From: Actinomycetes bacterium
GTDB taxonomy: Bacteria; Actinomycetota; Thermoleophilia; BMS3ABIN01
DNA length: 56,348 nucleotides
Direction: 5' to 3'
Assembly: GCA_024275795.1 (NCBI GenBank)
Contig: JAJRYJ010000064.1
Span: forward strand, 1-56,348
The notes beneath the pieces are model-generated. The model was not told where the DNA came from. It was given only the letters and a program-made list of their open reading frames with translations, and did no database searches. Made by a program: the position numbers and the translations under genes. Position 1 is the stretch's first letter; the number at the start of each line of letters is the position of its first letter. This document shows, one piece after another, positions 44,844 to 55,005 of the stretch.

Positions 44844-46364
44844 AGGGCCGGGGCGGGGGCACGCGGAAATGGCTGGGCGGCCGGGCGGAACAGGGCATCT
44901 CCGCCGGCCAGGTGCGCGATATCCTCATCGTCGTCATCAGCACCGCTTTCATCACCTACCTGCATTACAGGCCGCCGCACTACAGTTTCGTGCCGTCCGA
45001 GATCATGATCATCTATCGCAGGCTTTACTACCTGCCGATCTTCTATGCCGCCTTCCGCTTCGGCCTCAGGGGCGGACTGCTGACATCGCTTACCATCACG
45101 GCCCTGTTCACTCCTCATGCAGTCCAGTCCATGGGCGGCCTGTTCAAGGGAGCCGCCGTCGACAACTTCATCGACATCATCCTCTTCAACGTAGTGGCGC
45201 TGATCACCGGATCCCTGGTGGAAGCCAAGCGGCGCCAGACGGACCGCTACCACGAGGTGCTTGCCCTGAACCGCGAGATCGAGGAACGGGAGAGCGCCAT
45301 CCGGGGCATGAAAGCCTACACGGACAGCATCCTGCGCAGCATCAGCAGCGGCGTCATCTCCGTAGACCGCAGGGGGAACGTGGTTACCGTGAACCCGGAG
45401 GCGATACGCCTGATAGGCCGCTCCGAGGAGGACCTGGTGGCGTTTCCCCTCGAGCGGATATTCGAGGAACAACCTGCCCTGGTATCGTCGGCGCAACGGG
45501 TGCTGGCCAGCGACCAGCGGCGAGCCACCATGGAGATAGAGCTGGCATCAGAGGACAAGACCATGTCCGTCGCCGTCAGGGTGACACCCCACGTCAGCGG
45601 CGACAAGACGGTGGGCGTCGTCATCACCCTGGAGGACCTGACTGAGGTCAAGAACCTGACGGAACAGCTGATGCGTGCAGACAAGCTCACGGGGCTGGGG
45701 GAACTGGTGGCCGGCGTCGCCCACGAGGTGCGCAACCCCCTGGGTGTCATCCGGGCCAGCGTGCAGATGATCCAGCAGGAGACAGGCGCCAACGCCGACT
45801 CGGCGGAGCTGACACAGGTGATGCTGCAGGAGATAGACCGCCTTGACGCGCTGGTAAACGCCCTGCTGGAGTTCGGCCGGCCCTCCGAATCAAGGTTCAG
45901 GCAGCTGGATCCGGGCCAGACCCTGGAGGAAGTGGTGTTGCTGACACGCCAGTACGCGCGCCAGCAGGGTATAGACGTCCACCTGGCCACAAACAACAGA
46001 CTGCCGGTGATCCGGGCCGACGAGGACAGGCTGAAGCAGATCTTCGTCAACCTGATCACCAACGCCATCCAGGCGATGCCGGACGGAGGCGACCTGAGGA
46101 TAGAGACGTCCGTGGATGGCAGTTTTCTCAAGATCACCTTCAGCGACAGCGGCGTCGGCATCCCCGACGACGCCCTCAGCCGCATTTTCGACCCCTTCTA
46201 TACGACCCGGGTAGGCGGCAGCGGCCTCGGCCTGTCCATCATCCACCGCATTATCGATGCCCACAACGGTTATGTTAATGTTGAGAGTACCCGCGGCGTA
46301 GGCAGCAGGTTCACCGTGGGGTTCCCCCTGTTATCCAGCGAGGACACCAGCGAGGTGGGACTGA

Positions 46365-46372
<8 letters not shown>
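44840..46372 (+). CDS. NtrB-like membrane sensor kinase with PAS domain
   Basis: Phosphorylates the NtrC-type activator encoded next. The 510 residues have three to four membrane helices within about 22-130 (DILIVVISTAFITYLHY, LPIFYAAFRFGL, IDIILFNVVALITGSLVEAK), a PAS domain at about 165-275 (GVISVDRRGNVVTVNPEA), HisKA with GVAHEVRNPLGVIRA (His295) and an ATPase domain with LITNAIQAM, DSGVGIPDD, FDPFYTT and GSGLGLSI. The GTG start overlaps the rpoN stop and has AAGGAG six bases upstream. The membrane region has no obvious periplasmic sensor, so it may sense a membrane property or, through PAS, an internal signal. Confidence 0.93.
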
Positions 46373-47717
<1,345 letters not shown>

Positions 47718-47808
47718 AACCGTGTCGAAACCGCTGTATCCTAAGTAAGAATCTCATGTATATCAACAAAGGCTCAACTTTCTCCGCACGTGAGCCGGGA
47801 ACAGGCTC

Positions 47809-49011
47809 ATGAAACGGATAGGACTCCTAAATCTGGCTGCGCAGAACCTCAAGCGCAAGCCCTTCCGCAGCATAGTCACCGTAGCCATCGTGGCCATCGC
47901 CGCCGGCACCCTGTTCTCGGCGACGCTCCTCATCAGCAGCGTCCAGCAGAGCCTCAAGGTGGGCATGAAGCGCCTGGGCGCCGACATCCTGGTCATCCCC
48001 GAAGGGGCTGAGGAGTCGAGCGAATCGGCCCTGATAACCGGGGTGCCAACAAGTTTCTACATGGATGAATCCGTACTGGACGAGGTCCGCTCCGTTCCCG
48101 GCGTCGACCAGGCCTCGCCCCAGCTTTTCATCGAATCCCTGATCTCCGCCGCCTGTTGCACGGGGCATGTGCAACTGGTGGGCTATGATCCGGATACGGA
48201 CTTCGCCGTCAGCCCCTGGCTGGAGGAGAACACCCAGGGTCCGCTGGGGGACAGCGATGTCGTCGTCGGCTCGCTGATTCTTGCAAATAAAGGCGAGACG
48301 GTTAAGTTCTATGGCCAGGACTTCAATGTCGTGGGGGTGATGGACGCCACCGGCATGGGCGCCGACGAGAGCGTCTTCATGCAGCTGGACACGGCATACC
48401 GCATGGCCGAGGAGTCGCAGCAGGATGCCCTCAGCGCCCTCGATGTGCAACGGGGCCAGATATCATCGGTGCTGGTAAGGGTGAATCCGGAGGTGACCAT
48501 CGACCAGGTGGCCCAGCGCATCAGCACAAACGTACCGGGGACGGTCGCGGTGACAGCCAACGAGATCAGCCGCTCCGTCACCGACAGGCTCTCGGGCTTC
48601 CTGCGTGGTTTCATAGTGCTGGATGTGATCGTCTGGGTGATGTCGCTGCTGACCATCGCCGCCATATTCTCCATGATCGTCAATGAGCGGCAACGCGAGA
48701 TCGGCCTGCTGCGGGCCATGGGCAGCAACCGCAACTACATCTTCAAGCTGATGCTGACGGAAGCCGTGCTGCTTACGGCGGCCGGCGGCCTGGCGGGCAT
48801 CCTTATCGGCGGCGCCACCCTGTTCATCTTCAAGGCCGTGATCACCGCCAGCCTGGGCGTACCCTACCTGTGGCCGCCGCTCTGGTACTTTGCCGTACTG
48901 GTGCTGGGCACCCTGCTGCTTTCCGTGCTCACCGGCGCCCTGGCGTCCCTGTATCCCGCTTTCAGCTCCAGCAGGCTGGAGCCCTACGCCGCAATCAGAC
49001 AGGGGGAATGA
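47809..49011 (+). CDS. MacB/FtsX-family ABC permease
   Basis: 400 residues with one N-terminal helix (about 25-45, IVTVAIVAIAAGTLFSATLL), a large extracytoplasmic MacB_PCD domain and three C-terminal helices of the FtsX domain (IVLDVIVWVMSLLTIAAIFS onward). Conserved FtsX segments are NERQREIGLLRAMGSN and LTEAVLLTAAGGLAGILIGG. The extracytoplasmic domain holds a vicinal Cys pair (ISAACCTGHVQLVGYDPDTD) that could bind a metal or form a redox switch. It is followed by its ATPase and a small lipoprotein. MacB-type systems act as mechanotransmitters for lipoproteins, peptides or toxins rather than classic importers. Confidence 0.88.
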   Translation: MKRIGLLNLAAQNLKRKPFRSIVTVAIVAIAAGTLFSATLLISSVQQSLKVGMKRLGADILVIPEGAEESSESALITGVPTSFYMDESVLDEVRSVPGVDQASPQLFIESLISAACCTGHVQLVGYDPDTDFAVSPWLEENTQGPLGDSDVVVGSLILANKGETVKFYGQDFNVVGVMDATGMGADESVFMQLDTAYRMAEESQQDALSALDVQRGQISSVLVRVNPEVTIDQVAQRISTNVPGTVAVTANEISRSVTDRLSGFLRGFIVLDVIVWVMSLLTIAAIFSMIVNERQREIGLLRAMGSNRNYIFKLMLTEAVLLTAAGGLAGILIGGATLFIFKAVITASLGVPYLWPPLWYFAVLVLGTLLLSVLTGALASLYPAFSSSRLEPYAAIRQGE

Positions 49012-49015
49012 GCTC

Positions 49016-49702
49016 GTGGCCGACAGCATAATCTCACTGAAGGAGATCAGCAAGACCTACAAGGCCGGCCCCAACACTGTGCGCGCCGTCAATAAGGTCT
49101 CGCTGGAGATAGATCGGGGGCAGATGGTCTCCATCGTCGGCCATTCCGGCAGCGGCAAGACGACCCTGCTGAGCCTGATCGGCGGCCTCACAAAACCCAC
49201 CAGCGGCACGGTCAAACTGAACGATACCGATATCTGGACGCTTCCCGACAAGGAGCAGTCCCTGCTGCGCAACCGCCTGATCGGCTTCACATTCCAGTTC
49301 GCCAGCCTCATTCCCACGCTCAACGTCTTCGACAACATCAGGCTGCCGTCGACATTCGACGGAACAGCCTTGGTTTCGCCGGAGCGTGTCCAGGAGCTGA
49401 TGGACAAGGTCGGCCTCGGGGACCGCGGTCATTCCTATCCCTCAGAGCTTTCCGGCGGCGAACAGCGCCGGGTGGCCCTGGCCCGCACCATGATCAACGA
49501 GCCGCAGCTGATCCTCGCCGATGAGCCCACCGGCGACCTGGACGAGGACACGGAGGCCGAGATCCTGGCCATCTTCAGGCAGATCAACGAGGGCGGCGTC
49601 ACCATCCTGATCGTCACCCACTCGAAGGCGGTTGCTTCCCAGGCGTCCCAGACCCTGAAGATGCACAAGGGACACCTGACCGAGAACCTGGAAAATTCCT
49701 GA
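49016..49702 (+). CDS. LolD/MacB-type ABC ATPase
   Basis: 228-residue ATPase partner of the preceding permease. Walker A is GHSGSGKTT, the Q loop is FTFQFASLIPTLNVFDNIRL, the signature is YPSELSGGEQRRVALARTM, Walker B is ILADEPTGDLDEDT and the switch is IVTHSKAVA. All are characteristic of the LolD/MacB subfamily. The start is GTG at 49016, five bases after the permease stop, with AGGGGG upstream; an earlier frame start reads the permease gene. Confidence 0.93.
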   Translation: MADSIISLKEISKTYKAGPNTVRAVNKVSLEIDRGQMVSIVGHSGSGKTTLLSLIGGLTKPTSGTVKLNDTDIWTLPDKEQSLLRNRLIGFTFQFASLIPTLNVFDNIRLPSTFDGTALVSPERVQELMDKVGLGDRGHSYPSELSGGEQRRVALARTMINEPQLILADEPTGDLDEDTEAEILAIFRQINEGGVTILIVTHSKAVASQASQTLKMHKGHLTENLENS

Positions 49703-49716
49703 AGGAGGATCAAGCC

Positions 49717-50034
49717 ATGCGCCGTCCAGTCATCCTGATTATCATCCTGCTGCTCCTCGCCACGCCCCTGCTGGCGCTCGGCGGCTGTGGAGAAGAAAAG
49801 GGCGCCATCAGCAAGGATACCTATGGACAGATCGAGCCGGGCATGACCATGGATGATGTGGATGCCATAGCCGGGCAGCCGGAACGCTCCCACAGCCTCG
49901 GCACGGCCCAGGACCCGCAGATCTTCTGGTACTACAACAAGACCGAGGGCGAGGGCTTCGTCCGCGTGGTCTTCGAGGGCGGCAAGGTCACTACCGTCTC
50001 ACCCTACGACGAGAGCATCACTCCCGAGAGCTGA
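49717..50034 (+). CDS. Small SmpA/OmlA-like lipoprotein
   Basis: 105 residues: a hydrophobic signal with Leu-rich core, lipobox LALGGC (about 20-25), then a BLIP/SmpA-like domain (YGQIEPGMTMDDVDAIAGQP, FWYYNKTEGEGFVRVVFEGG). The pattern G-M-T-x-x-x-V near the start is typical of SmpA/OmlA or DUF3862-type lipoproteins. An AAGGAGG site lies upstream. It is the last gene of the MacB-type operon and may be a cargo or accessory of that transporter. Confidence 0.8.
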   Translation: MRRPVILIIILLLLATPLLALGGCGEEKGAISKDTYGQIEPGMTMDDVDAIAGQPERSHSLGTAQDPQIFWYYNKTEGEGFVRVVFEGGKVTTVSPYDESITPES

Positions 50035-50238
50035 CCGGCGGCCGCGGGGGCGTCTGCACGGGTCGCCGACTCCTCCCATGCAGATGTAGCAAAACATACA
50101 CCTGCTGTAGCTTAACCACCGGCGGGCCCGTTCCATAAAGCGTATCACCGTCGGCGCCCCTGGTCGGACATGCGTCGAAAGCGCCTGATTCCCCCGATTC
50201 GGCTGAAAAAACCTCGTTTCCCCCGCCATTTCCCATTG

Positions 50239-50255
50239 TTGGCACGCCTCTTGCT
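50239..50255 (+). promoter_or_regulatory. Sigma-54 (-24/-12) promoter
   Basis: TTGGCACG, four bases, then TTGCT: the invariant GG (50241-50242) and GC (50253-50254) are ten bases apart exactly as required, and both boxes match the consensus TGGCACG-N4-TTGCW. Transcription would begin near 50266. It lies 205 bases past the MacB-type operon, with an rpoN gene and a GAFTGA activator encoded about 2.5-7 kb upstream. Confidence 0.88.
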
Positions 50256-50332
50256 ACATACAGAGGTACAAGCCATCAATCCCTTTCTATCACCCTCTTT
50301 CAATGGTCTGGGAAGATGTGGCTTTCAGTTAT

Positions 50333-50358
50333 GGCCTGCCCGCGACGGCGGGCAGGCC
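50333..50358 (+). terminator. Terminator-like hairpin in the sigma-54 leader
   Basis: Perfect 11-bp stem (GGCCTGCCCGC and its complement), loop GACG, followed by TTTAAAA. It lies about 70 bases after the expected start site and 86 bases before the PqqD-like ATG. It could end a small RNA of about 95 nt or act as an attenuator. The T tract is short (three), so efficiency is uncertain. The 409-base stretch between 50035 and 50443 otherwise holds only the promoter; a 26-codon open frame at 50303-50383 has no ribosome site. Confidence 0.6.
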
Positions 50359-50443
50359 TTTAAAACCAGGAAACAGCTCTTGATCCAATCTGAAACGGAT
50401 AAGCTGAAACAGTATCGCCGGCCGTATGGGGAGTTGAGATCAC

Positions 50444-50662
50444 ATGGATAATCACCAGTTACAGACAGGCCTCCATCAAGTGAACAGCCAGAGCCTCCTG
50501 GCGACAAGGGTCTGGGAGATGCTGCAGCGGACCATCAGCGTCCCGGATATAGCGTCCAATATAGCCAGTGAGTTCGGCATGACGCGGGACCGGGCACTCA
50601 GCCAGACCCGTCGTTGCCTGGAATATTTCAGCGACGTTGATTTTGACTGCCGCAGACTGTAA
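50444..50662 (+). CDS. PqqD-like small protein (RRE fold)
   Basis: 72 residues. Pattern VNSQSLLATRVWEMLQRTIS followed by VPDIASNIASEFGMTRDRAL and LEYFSDVDF matches PqqD, a winged-helix fold that in RiPP pathways binds leader peptides (RRE). No radical SAM partner or precursor gene adjoins it; the nearest radical SAM gene is 35 kb away. GGGGAG lies ten bases upstream of the ATG. It is the only gene downstream of the sigma-54 promoter before a convergent gene, so it may be that promoter's sole protein product. Family call is by pattern in a short protein. Confidence 0.68.
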   Translation: MDNHQLQTGLHQVNSQSLLATRVWEMLQRTISVPDIASNIASEFGMTRDRALSQTRRCLEYFSDVDFDCRRL

Positions 50663-50665
50663 ACC

Positions 50666-51667
50666 TCAGGCCATACCGTCTACCCAGCCCTCGATGGTCG
50701 TTTTATCGGATCCCAGTTCGTCGGCTATCTCGGCCAGACTCATTCCCTGACTGTAAAGGTTGCGGGCCCGTGTCTGCCGGTCACGGTATGCCTTGCTGCG
50801 ACAGGCGTTGGAGCAGAAATAGCGGTTGGTTCTCGCCGTATAGTGGTCGATCTCGAACCATGATTCACACTGGCGGCAACGGCGGTAGTCCTTCTCCTGC
50901 GTCACCGACTGGGCGAACTGCAGCCAGATGGCGCCGATGAGGTTCACGGGCGTGAAATACAGGCTCCAGCGCTTCCGGACTGAATCATCCCATAGTATCC
51001 GCGGTGAGATTCTACTCTCCAGATGCCGGTTAGTGATCGCCTGTACCCACATCTTGGCCGGCACCACCAGGTCGCCTGCCCTGTAATAGTCGATAACCTC
51101 GGGGTGTGTACGGAACCAGCGCAGGTCATCCGGCTCGAAATCCGGGAAGGACGCCGCCGGGTCGGGAAGGTTGCGGACTGAGCCGCCCTTGATATCGGCG
51201 TCCACCCAGCTTATGATCGGTGACAATCGGGTTGTAAGCCCATGGGCATCCTCGGCCTGCACCATATCCCATAGCCTAAGAGCCTTGCTTATGGAGCGGA
51301 TCTCACGGTGCCAGACTTCAAGCGGCTCAAGGGTGCACAGAAGCGGGGGACTATTGGGGTCGGCATTCTCCCTGTCTAATCCCAGCATCCCGTAGGTGTC
51401 TGCAAAGGCAAGGATTCCCTCTTCCGATGTTTCAGCCTCCGCAAAGGACCTGAAAAGACATTTATGTTGTTTTAACGGGTTGTACTGCTCGATATCGCCG
51501 ATTCCCGCAGCCGGATCGACATTGACACTGATAAAGCGTTGCATTGTCCCCGGCGGCGCCGGTTCACATCCTGAAAGTGCCGCTGTTTCGTCATCCGCTG
51601 CCATGGCCACAACACAGTGGCCATCCCTGTTCCTGAACCAACTGAATTCGAATATCTCGCCCGGCAT
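50666..51667 (-). CDS. Zinc-ribbon plus HTH protein, unknown family
   Basis: 333 residues. I do not recognise the N-terminal 250 residues. Near the C-terminus there is a CxxC...CxxxC zinc-binding pattern (CRQCESWFEIDH and YFCSNACRSKAYRDRQ, about 270-300), similar to CGNR-type fingers. A small HTH follows (YSQGMSLAEIADELGSDKTTIEGW), so DNA binding is likely. ATG at 51667 has GAGGAG nine bases upstream. Its upstream region and first codons occur again in decayed form at 54821-55005. It is tail-to-tail with the PqqD-like gene, three bases apart. Confidence 0.7.
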   Translation of the reverse strand: MPGEIFEFSWFRNRDGHCVVAMAADDETAALSGCEPAPPGTMQRFISVNVDPAAGIGDIEQYNPLKQHKCLFRSFAEAETSEEGILAFADTYGMLGLDRENADPNSPPLLCTLEPLEVWHREIRSISKALRLWDMVQAEDAHGLTTRLSPIISWVDADIKGGSVRNLPDPAASFPDFEPDDLRWFRTHPEVIDYYRAGDLVVPAKMWVQAITNRHLESRISPRILWDDSVRKRWSLYFTPVNLIGAIWLQFAQSVTQEKDYRRCRQCESWFEIDHYTARTNRYFCSNACRSKAYRDRQTRARNLYSQGMSLAEIADELGSDKTTIEGWVDGMA

Positions 51668-51717
51668 CTGGTTTTATCTCCTCGTAATCGTTATAATAGC
51701 TATCAAGCGTTACGGGA

Positions 51718-51746
51718 ATTATATATAATTACGTATTGTATGGCAA
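51718..51746 (-). promoter_or_regulatory. Sigma-A-type promoter of the zinc-ribbon gene
   Basis: Minus strand TTGCCA, 17 bases, TATAAT, about 50 bases ahead of the start. The same spacing and -10 box are preserved in the second copy at 54977-55005. The rest of the 329-base gap (51668-51996) is AT-rich and holds a perfect ATGACGTCAT palindrome at 51967-51976, 20 bases before the GT39-like gene, a possible operator. Confidence 0.65.
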
Positions 51747-51996
51747 CTTATACCATGGATATGATACAATTCTCGTCTTTTTAATAATGTTTCAACAACC
51801 GGTCTGAAAAGTGAGCCCCCAATAGTCCCGAGCTCTGGAATAAAAAGGCAATCCCGGCAATCTGCACCTCGGAAAGTATTTCATTGGCTGCTCTGGAATT
51901 CCTTATGCGACTGCATCTGGAGCTAACCCCGGGAGACCTGAAATATCACAATCATTATTGTAACGGATGACGTCATGATTATTAGAGTCCACCTTC

Positions 51997-53769
51997 GTGC
52001 AACCGGGATATGCGGACATGTTCCTCATTTTTCACATGAACAGGCATAACTCCGCCGCCGGGACGGCACGCAGCCGGGTCGACAACACGAAACCGGCGTT
52101 GGCAGCCGTAATTTTTTCCGCGCTCTGCATTACGCTTCCCTTCATAACCAAGGCCTTCCGCCTTGACGATACCTTCTTCGTGCGCCTCGCCCAGGAGAAG
52201 CTCGTGCACCCCCTGGCGCTTGGTCTTCCGGAACACAGCTTTGAGGGAAATCTCCTCACGCTGTATCTCGATACTCACCCACCACTGCTCAGCAGCTACC
52301 TTTCGCTCCTCATCCGCATCTTCGGCGGCGCTTCAGAAGTCGGGTTGCACCTGGGTTTCGTCATCTTCCCGGTAATTGCCGGCGTATCGATGTTTTTCCT
52401 CGGACGACGGTTCACAGGCAGCCCGCTTCTCTCGGCGCTGCTGCTTATAATGACACCCGGTTTCATGGTCATGTCGCAAAGCGTCATGACCGATACGCCG
52501 GTGCTGGCGTTCTGGCTAGCGGCGATCGCGGCCTATGTGTACGCTCTGGACCGCGATGATGGCCGGCTGCTCATAGTCTCGGGTATCTTCACCAGCCTGG
52601 CAATTTTTACTACATATCAGTCACTCAGTCTGTTGCCGCTGTTCTTTTTGTACGCGCTGCTCTGGCGGCGCATCACCATGAAGAACATGCTGCCGCTGAT
52701 CGCCGGCCTCGCGGTCATCACAATCATCATTTTCAATTACTACGCCGTGACCGGTGGGCCACCCAAACTTTCTTACGGCATCGGACTCACCTTCGCGCCC
52801 TGGTTCATGGCTGACAAGGTGCTGTCGTCGGTCTCGACCATCGGCGGCGCGACGATTTTCCCGCTGATTATCATCGTGGGAATGCTCAAGGGGAAGAAGG
52901 ACCGCCTCGTGTTCGGCATGATGTTCGCAGCGCTGCTTGTTTACTACCTGTTCAAGGTGACTTCGGACCAGTATACGGTGGCGGCAGCCATCCTGCTGAC
53001 GCTCTTTTATTCTGCAGGATTGCTCGCGCTCTACCGTTTTGCCAGAATGGGGCTGGAGGCTGCTTTTGCCAAGAAAAGGACAGCGAGCGACTTCGATAAT
53101 ATCTTCCTTGCACTCTGGATCGCGGGCGTCCTCTTCTATACGATTTTTCTGCTGCCTTACTCCTCGACCCGTTACCTGCTCGCACTCTTTCCGCCGGTTA
53201 TCCTCCTGTTTGTGAAGTACACTCGGGAAATTGTTTCGCGGCAGGATGATGATGCGAAGGGAAGTTCCTGCGATATAACAGACGAGAAGCCTTCAATGAG
53301 CAGGGGCGGCAGGTGGGAGGTTTTTGCGATCGCCGCAGTCGTCTGCACCGCCTTGACCGGCTTTGCTGCCTCGATTGCTGACTACCAACTAGCGGGAGTC
53401 TACCGCAGCTTCGCCAACGACTATGTGCAGAAGCTTGAGGCCGATGGTCACCAAGTCTGGTTCGCAGGGGAATTCGGACTTCGATACTACCTTGAGGAGA
53501 ACGGCGGACGCTATCTCACCAGAGACGACAATACACCTGCTTCGGGGGATTACGTCATCCTCAGCCACCAGCTTATCGCCTTTTTCATCTCCCCTGACCT
53601 GGGGAGGCGGCTGCAGCTCGAACAAATGGTGGATTACCCTGGCACATGGCCCGTAAGAATCGAGCATCCCGACAGTCAGGCGGGCTTTTACGACCAGTTC
53701 CACGGGGTTCTTCCCTGGTCGCTTTCCCAGGCTCCTATCGAATCAATCTGGATATATGTAGTTGAATAA
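51997..53769 (+). CDS. GT39/PMT-like membrane glycosyltransferase
   Basis: 590 residues with about ten to twelve helices. The first extracytoplasmic loop has ITKAFRLDDTFFVRLAQE, where the Asp pair fits the catalytic acid motif of GT-C enzymes (ArnT/PMT type), and HPPLLSSYLSLLIRIFGG is the PMT_2 signature. MSQSVMTDTPVLAFWLAAI resembles the conserved later loop. A soluble C-terminal domain starts at about 450. These enzymes transfer sugars from polyprenyl phosphate outside the membrane. GTG at 51997 is the longest start; ATG at 52018 or 52036 is possible. GC content is lower than in the glycan cluster. Confidence 0.83.
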   Translation: MQPGYADMFLIFHMNRHNSAAGTARSRVDNTKPALAAVIFSALCITLPFITKAFRLDDTFFVRLAQEKLVHPLALGLPEHSFEGNLLTLYLDTHPPLLSSYLSLLIRIFGGASEVGLHLGFVIFPVIAGVSMFFLGRRFTGSPLLSALLLIMTPGFMVMSQSVMTDTPVLAFWLAAIAAYVYALDRDDGRLLIVSGIFTSLAIFTTYQSLSLLPLFFLYALLWRRITMKNMLPLIAGLAVITIIIFNYYAVTGGPPKLSYGIGLTFAPWFMADKVLSSVSTIGGATIFPLIIIVGMLKGKKDRLVFGMMFAALLVYYLFKVTSDQYTVAAAILLTLFYSAGLLALYRFARMGLEAAFAKKRTASDFDNIFLALWIAGVLFYTIFLLPYSSTRYLLALFPPVILLFVKYTREIVSRQDDDAKGSSCDITDEKPSMSRGGRWEVFAIAAVVCTALTGFAASIADYQLAGVYRSFANDYVQKLEADGHQVWFAGEFGLRYYLEENGGRYLTRDDNTPASGDYVILSHQLIAFFISPDLGRRLQLEQMVDYPGTWPVRIEHPDSQAGFYDQFHGVLPWSLSQAPIESIWIYVVE

Positions 53770-53794
53770 GGTTCAGAAACATCCTGCGACCCAA

Positions 53795-54382
53795 TCAATA
53801 GCCCGGGACGCCGTCGCCTGAATAGTTGGAATTCTCCTGAATCCTGGGGTTTATTTCATATTCGGTAAGAAAATAGGACAAGGACATCGGACCGACCATG
53901 GACCAGTTGATATCGTCTGCCGTCTCCCGGTCAACCATCAGTCTACAGGCGACCTCATCGCTCTTTACACCCTGATCAACGCCGTAGATGGTCACGACCA
54001 CCTTGGAGACCTCGGGGTATTGAAAAAGCGGCGGTAGCGTCTTGTATACAAAGGAGGACAATACTCCCGCTAAGGTACCATCTCCCCAGTCGGCTGGACG
54101 GTCAAACTCGATTTCGACGGTCTTGTCCATCTCCTCTCCAGAAATCTCGGCACGGCGCACCAGCGACATATCGTTCAAGCTGTATGAGAGTATATCCTGG
54201 ACAGTGCTCTCCGTCAGGGCCGCCTCCTGCCCATGCACCCCCATCTCACTGGTCCCGATGACGGTGGTAACCTGTTGCGAGTCGCAACCATTAATTACCA
54301 GCCCCGTTGCCGAAACAGTCCCCACTGCCAGAAACATCACGACGATCTTCAGAAGAATACGTGTTGGTTTTGTGCTGTTCAA
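53795..54382 (-). CDS. Probable lipoprotein, function unknown
   Basis: 195 residues. A hydrophobic signal (IVVMFLAVGTVSATGLVINGC) ends in Cys33 with an imperfect lipobox (Asn at -2). The rest has alternating strands (MDKTVEIEFDRPADWGDGTL, VSKVVVTIYGVDQGVKSDEV) and no family I know. The start is TTG at 54382 with AAGGAGG 11 bases upstream. It is convergent with the GT39-like gene. Confidence 0.65.
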   Translation of the reverse strand: MNSTKPTRILLKIVVMFLAVGTVSATGLVINGCDSQQVTTVIGTSEMGVHGQEAALTESTVQDILSYSLNDMSLVRRAEISGEEMDKTVEIEFDRPADWGDGTLAGVLSSFVYKTLPPLFQYPEVSKVVVTIYGVDQGVKSDEVACRLMVDRETADDINWSMVGPMSLSYFLTEYEINPRIQENSNYSGDGVPGY

Positions 54383-54520
54383 GATCGTTCCAGCCTCCTT
54401 TTTCTCCTTGATTCGTTCAGGATACTCCGGTTGTGTGGCACGAATGGAGTTTCACACTCTAAGGGTAAACGGTCTGGAACGAGGCCGACTGCTATCTTGA
54501 ATATGCCTGTCACCCGGCAA

Positions 54521-54541
54521 CCAAGTGAATCATTCACTTGG
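54521..54541. repeat. Perfect 9-bp hairpin
   Basis: CCAAGTGAA, loop TCA, TTCACTTGG. No T run follows. It could be an operator or a small RNA structure upstream of the minus-strand lipoprotein gene. Confidence 0.5.
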
Positions 54542-54820
54542 GATGTGGCACATCTCACTGGATGTATGAAATGAACGAAACAACTCAACAAAGATGCTGC
54601 ACTGATCGTCAAGGAAGACCTTGATTCAGACCTCGAGGGGCGGTATACGCAAGCGGTTTGCATCCGCATCGCCCATGCCAGCTCCGGACGTCACATTATC
54701 GCATAAAGTAACCGTGGCCTCCTTTTCGATTGCTATATCTAACTGATCTTGACACGCCCTGTGGGGCTTAAGACCTGTAAATATGATGTTTTTTATCCAG
54801 AAATAGGGAATCTTTACCCC

Positions 54821-55005
54821 TCAGACGATGACATGAAGCGTCTCTGTGTCTGTTTGCATGATCCAACTGAACTCGAAAAACTCACCTGGTGTTAAAAAGG
54901 CCTGCTAAAACCAGATAAATCTAACTGTTTATCTCTCAATATCGAGTTATGAAACTCTTAATAATGCGTTACGTGAATTATATAAGAATATGTATTGTAT
55001 ATCAA
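54821..55005 (-). pseudogene. Decayed copy of the zinc-ribbon gene's promoter and first codons
   Basis: The minus strand reads TPGEFFEFSW, against MPGEIFEFSW at the start of the gene at 51667. A stop comes 13 codons later (54821-54823), and ACA replaces ATG. About 30 extra bases separate the ribosome site from this remnant. Further upstream, the GCGTTACG block, the -10 TATAAT (54977-54982), 17-base spacer and -35 TTGATA (55000-55005) align with the promoter of the intact gene. Confidence 0.75.

Noticed and set aside
50303..50383. 26-codon frame as a RiPP precursor for the PqqD-like protein
   Set aside because: No ribosome site, no Cys or typical core, and it runs through the terminator-like hairpin.
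54436..54551. Two TGGCAC boxes resembling sigma-54 -24 elements
   Set aside because: Neither has GC at the required ten-base distance, so they are not -24/-12 promoters.
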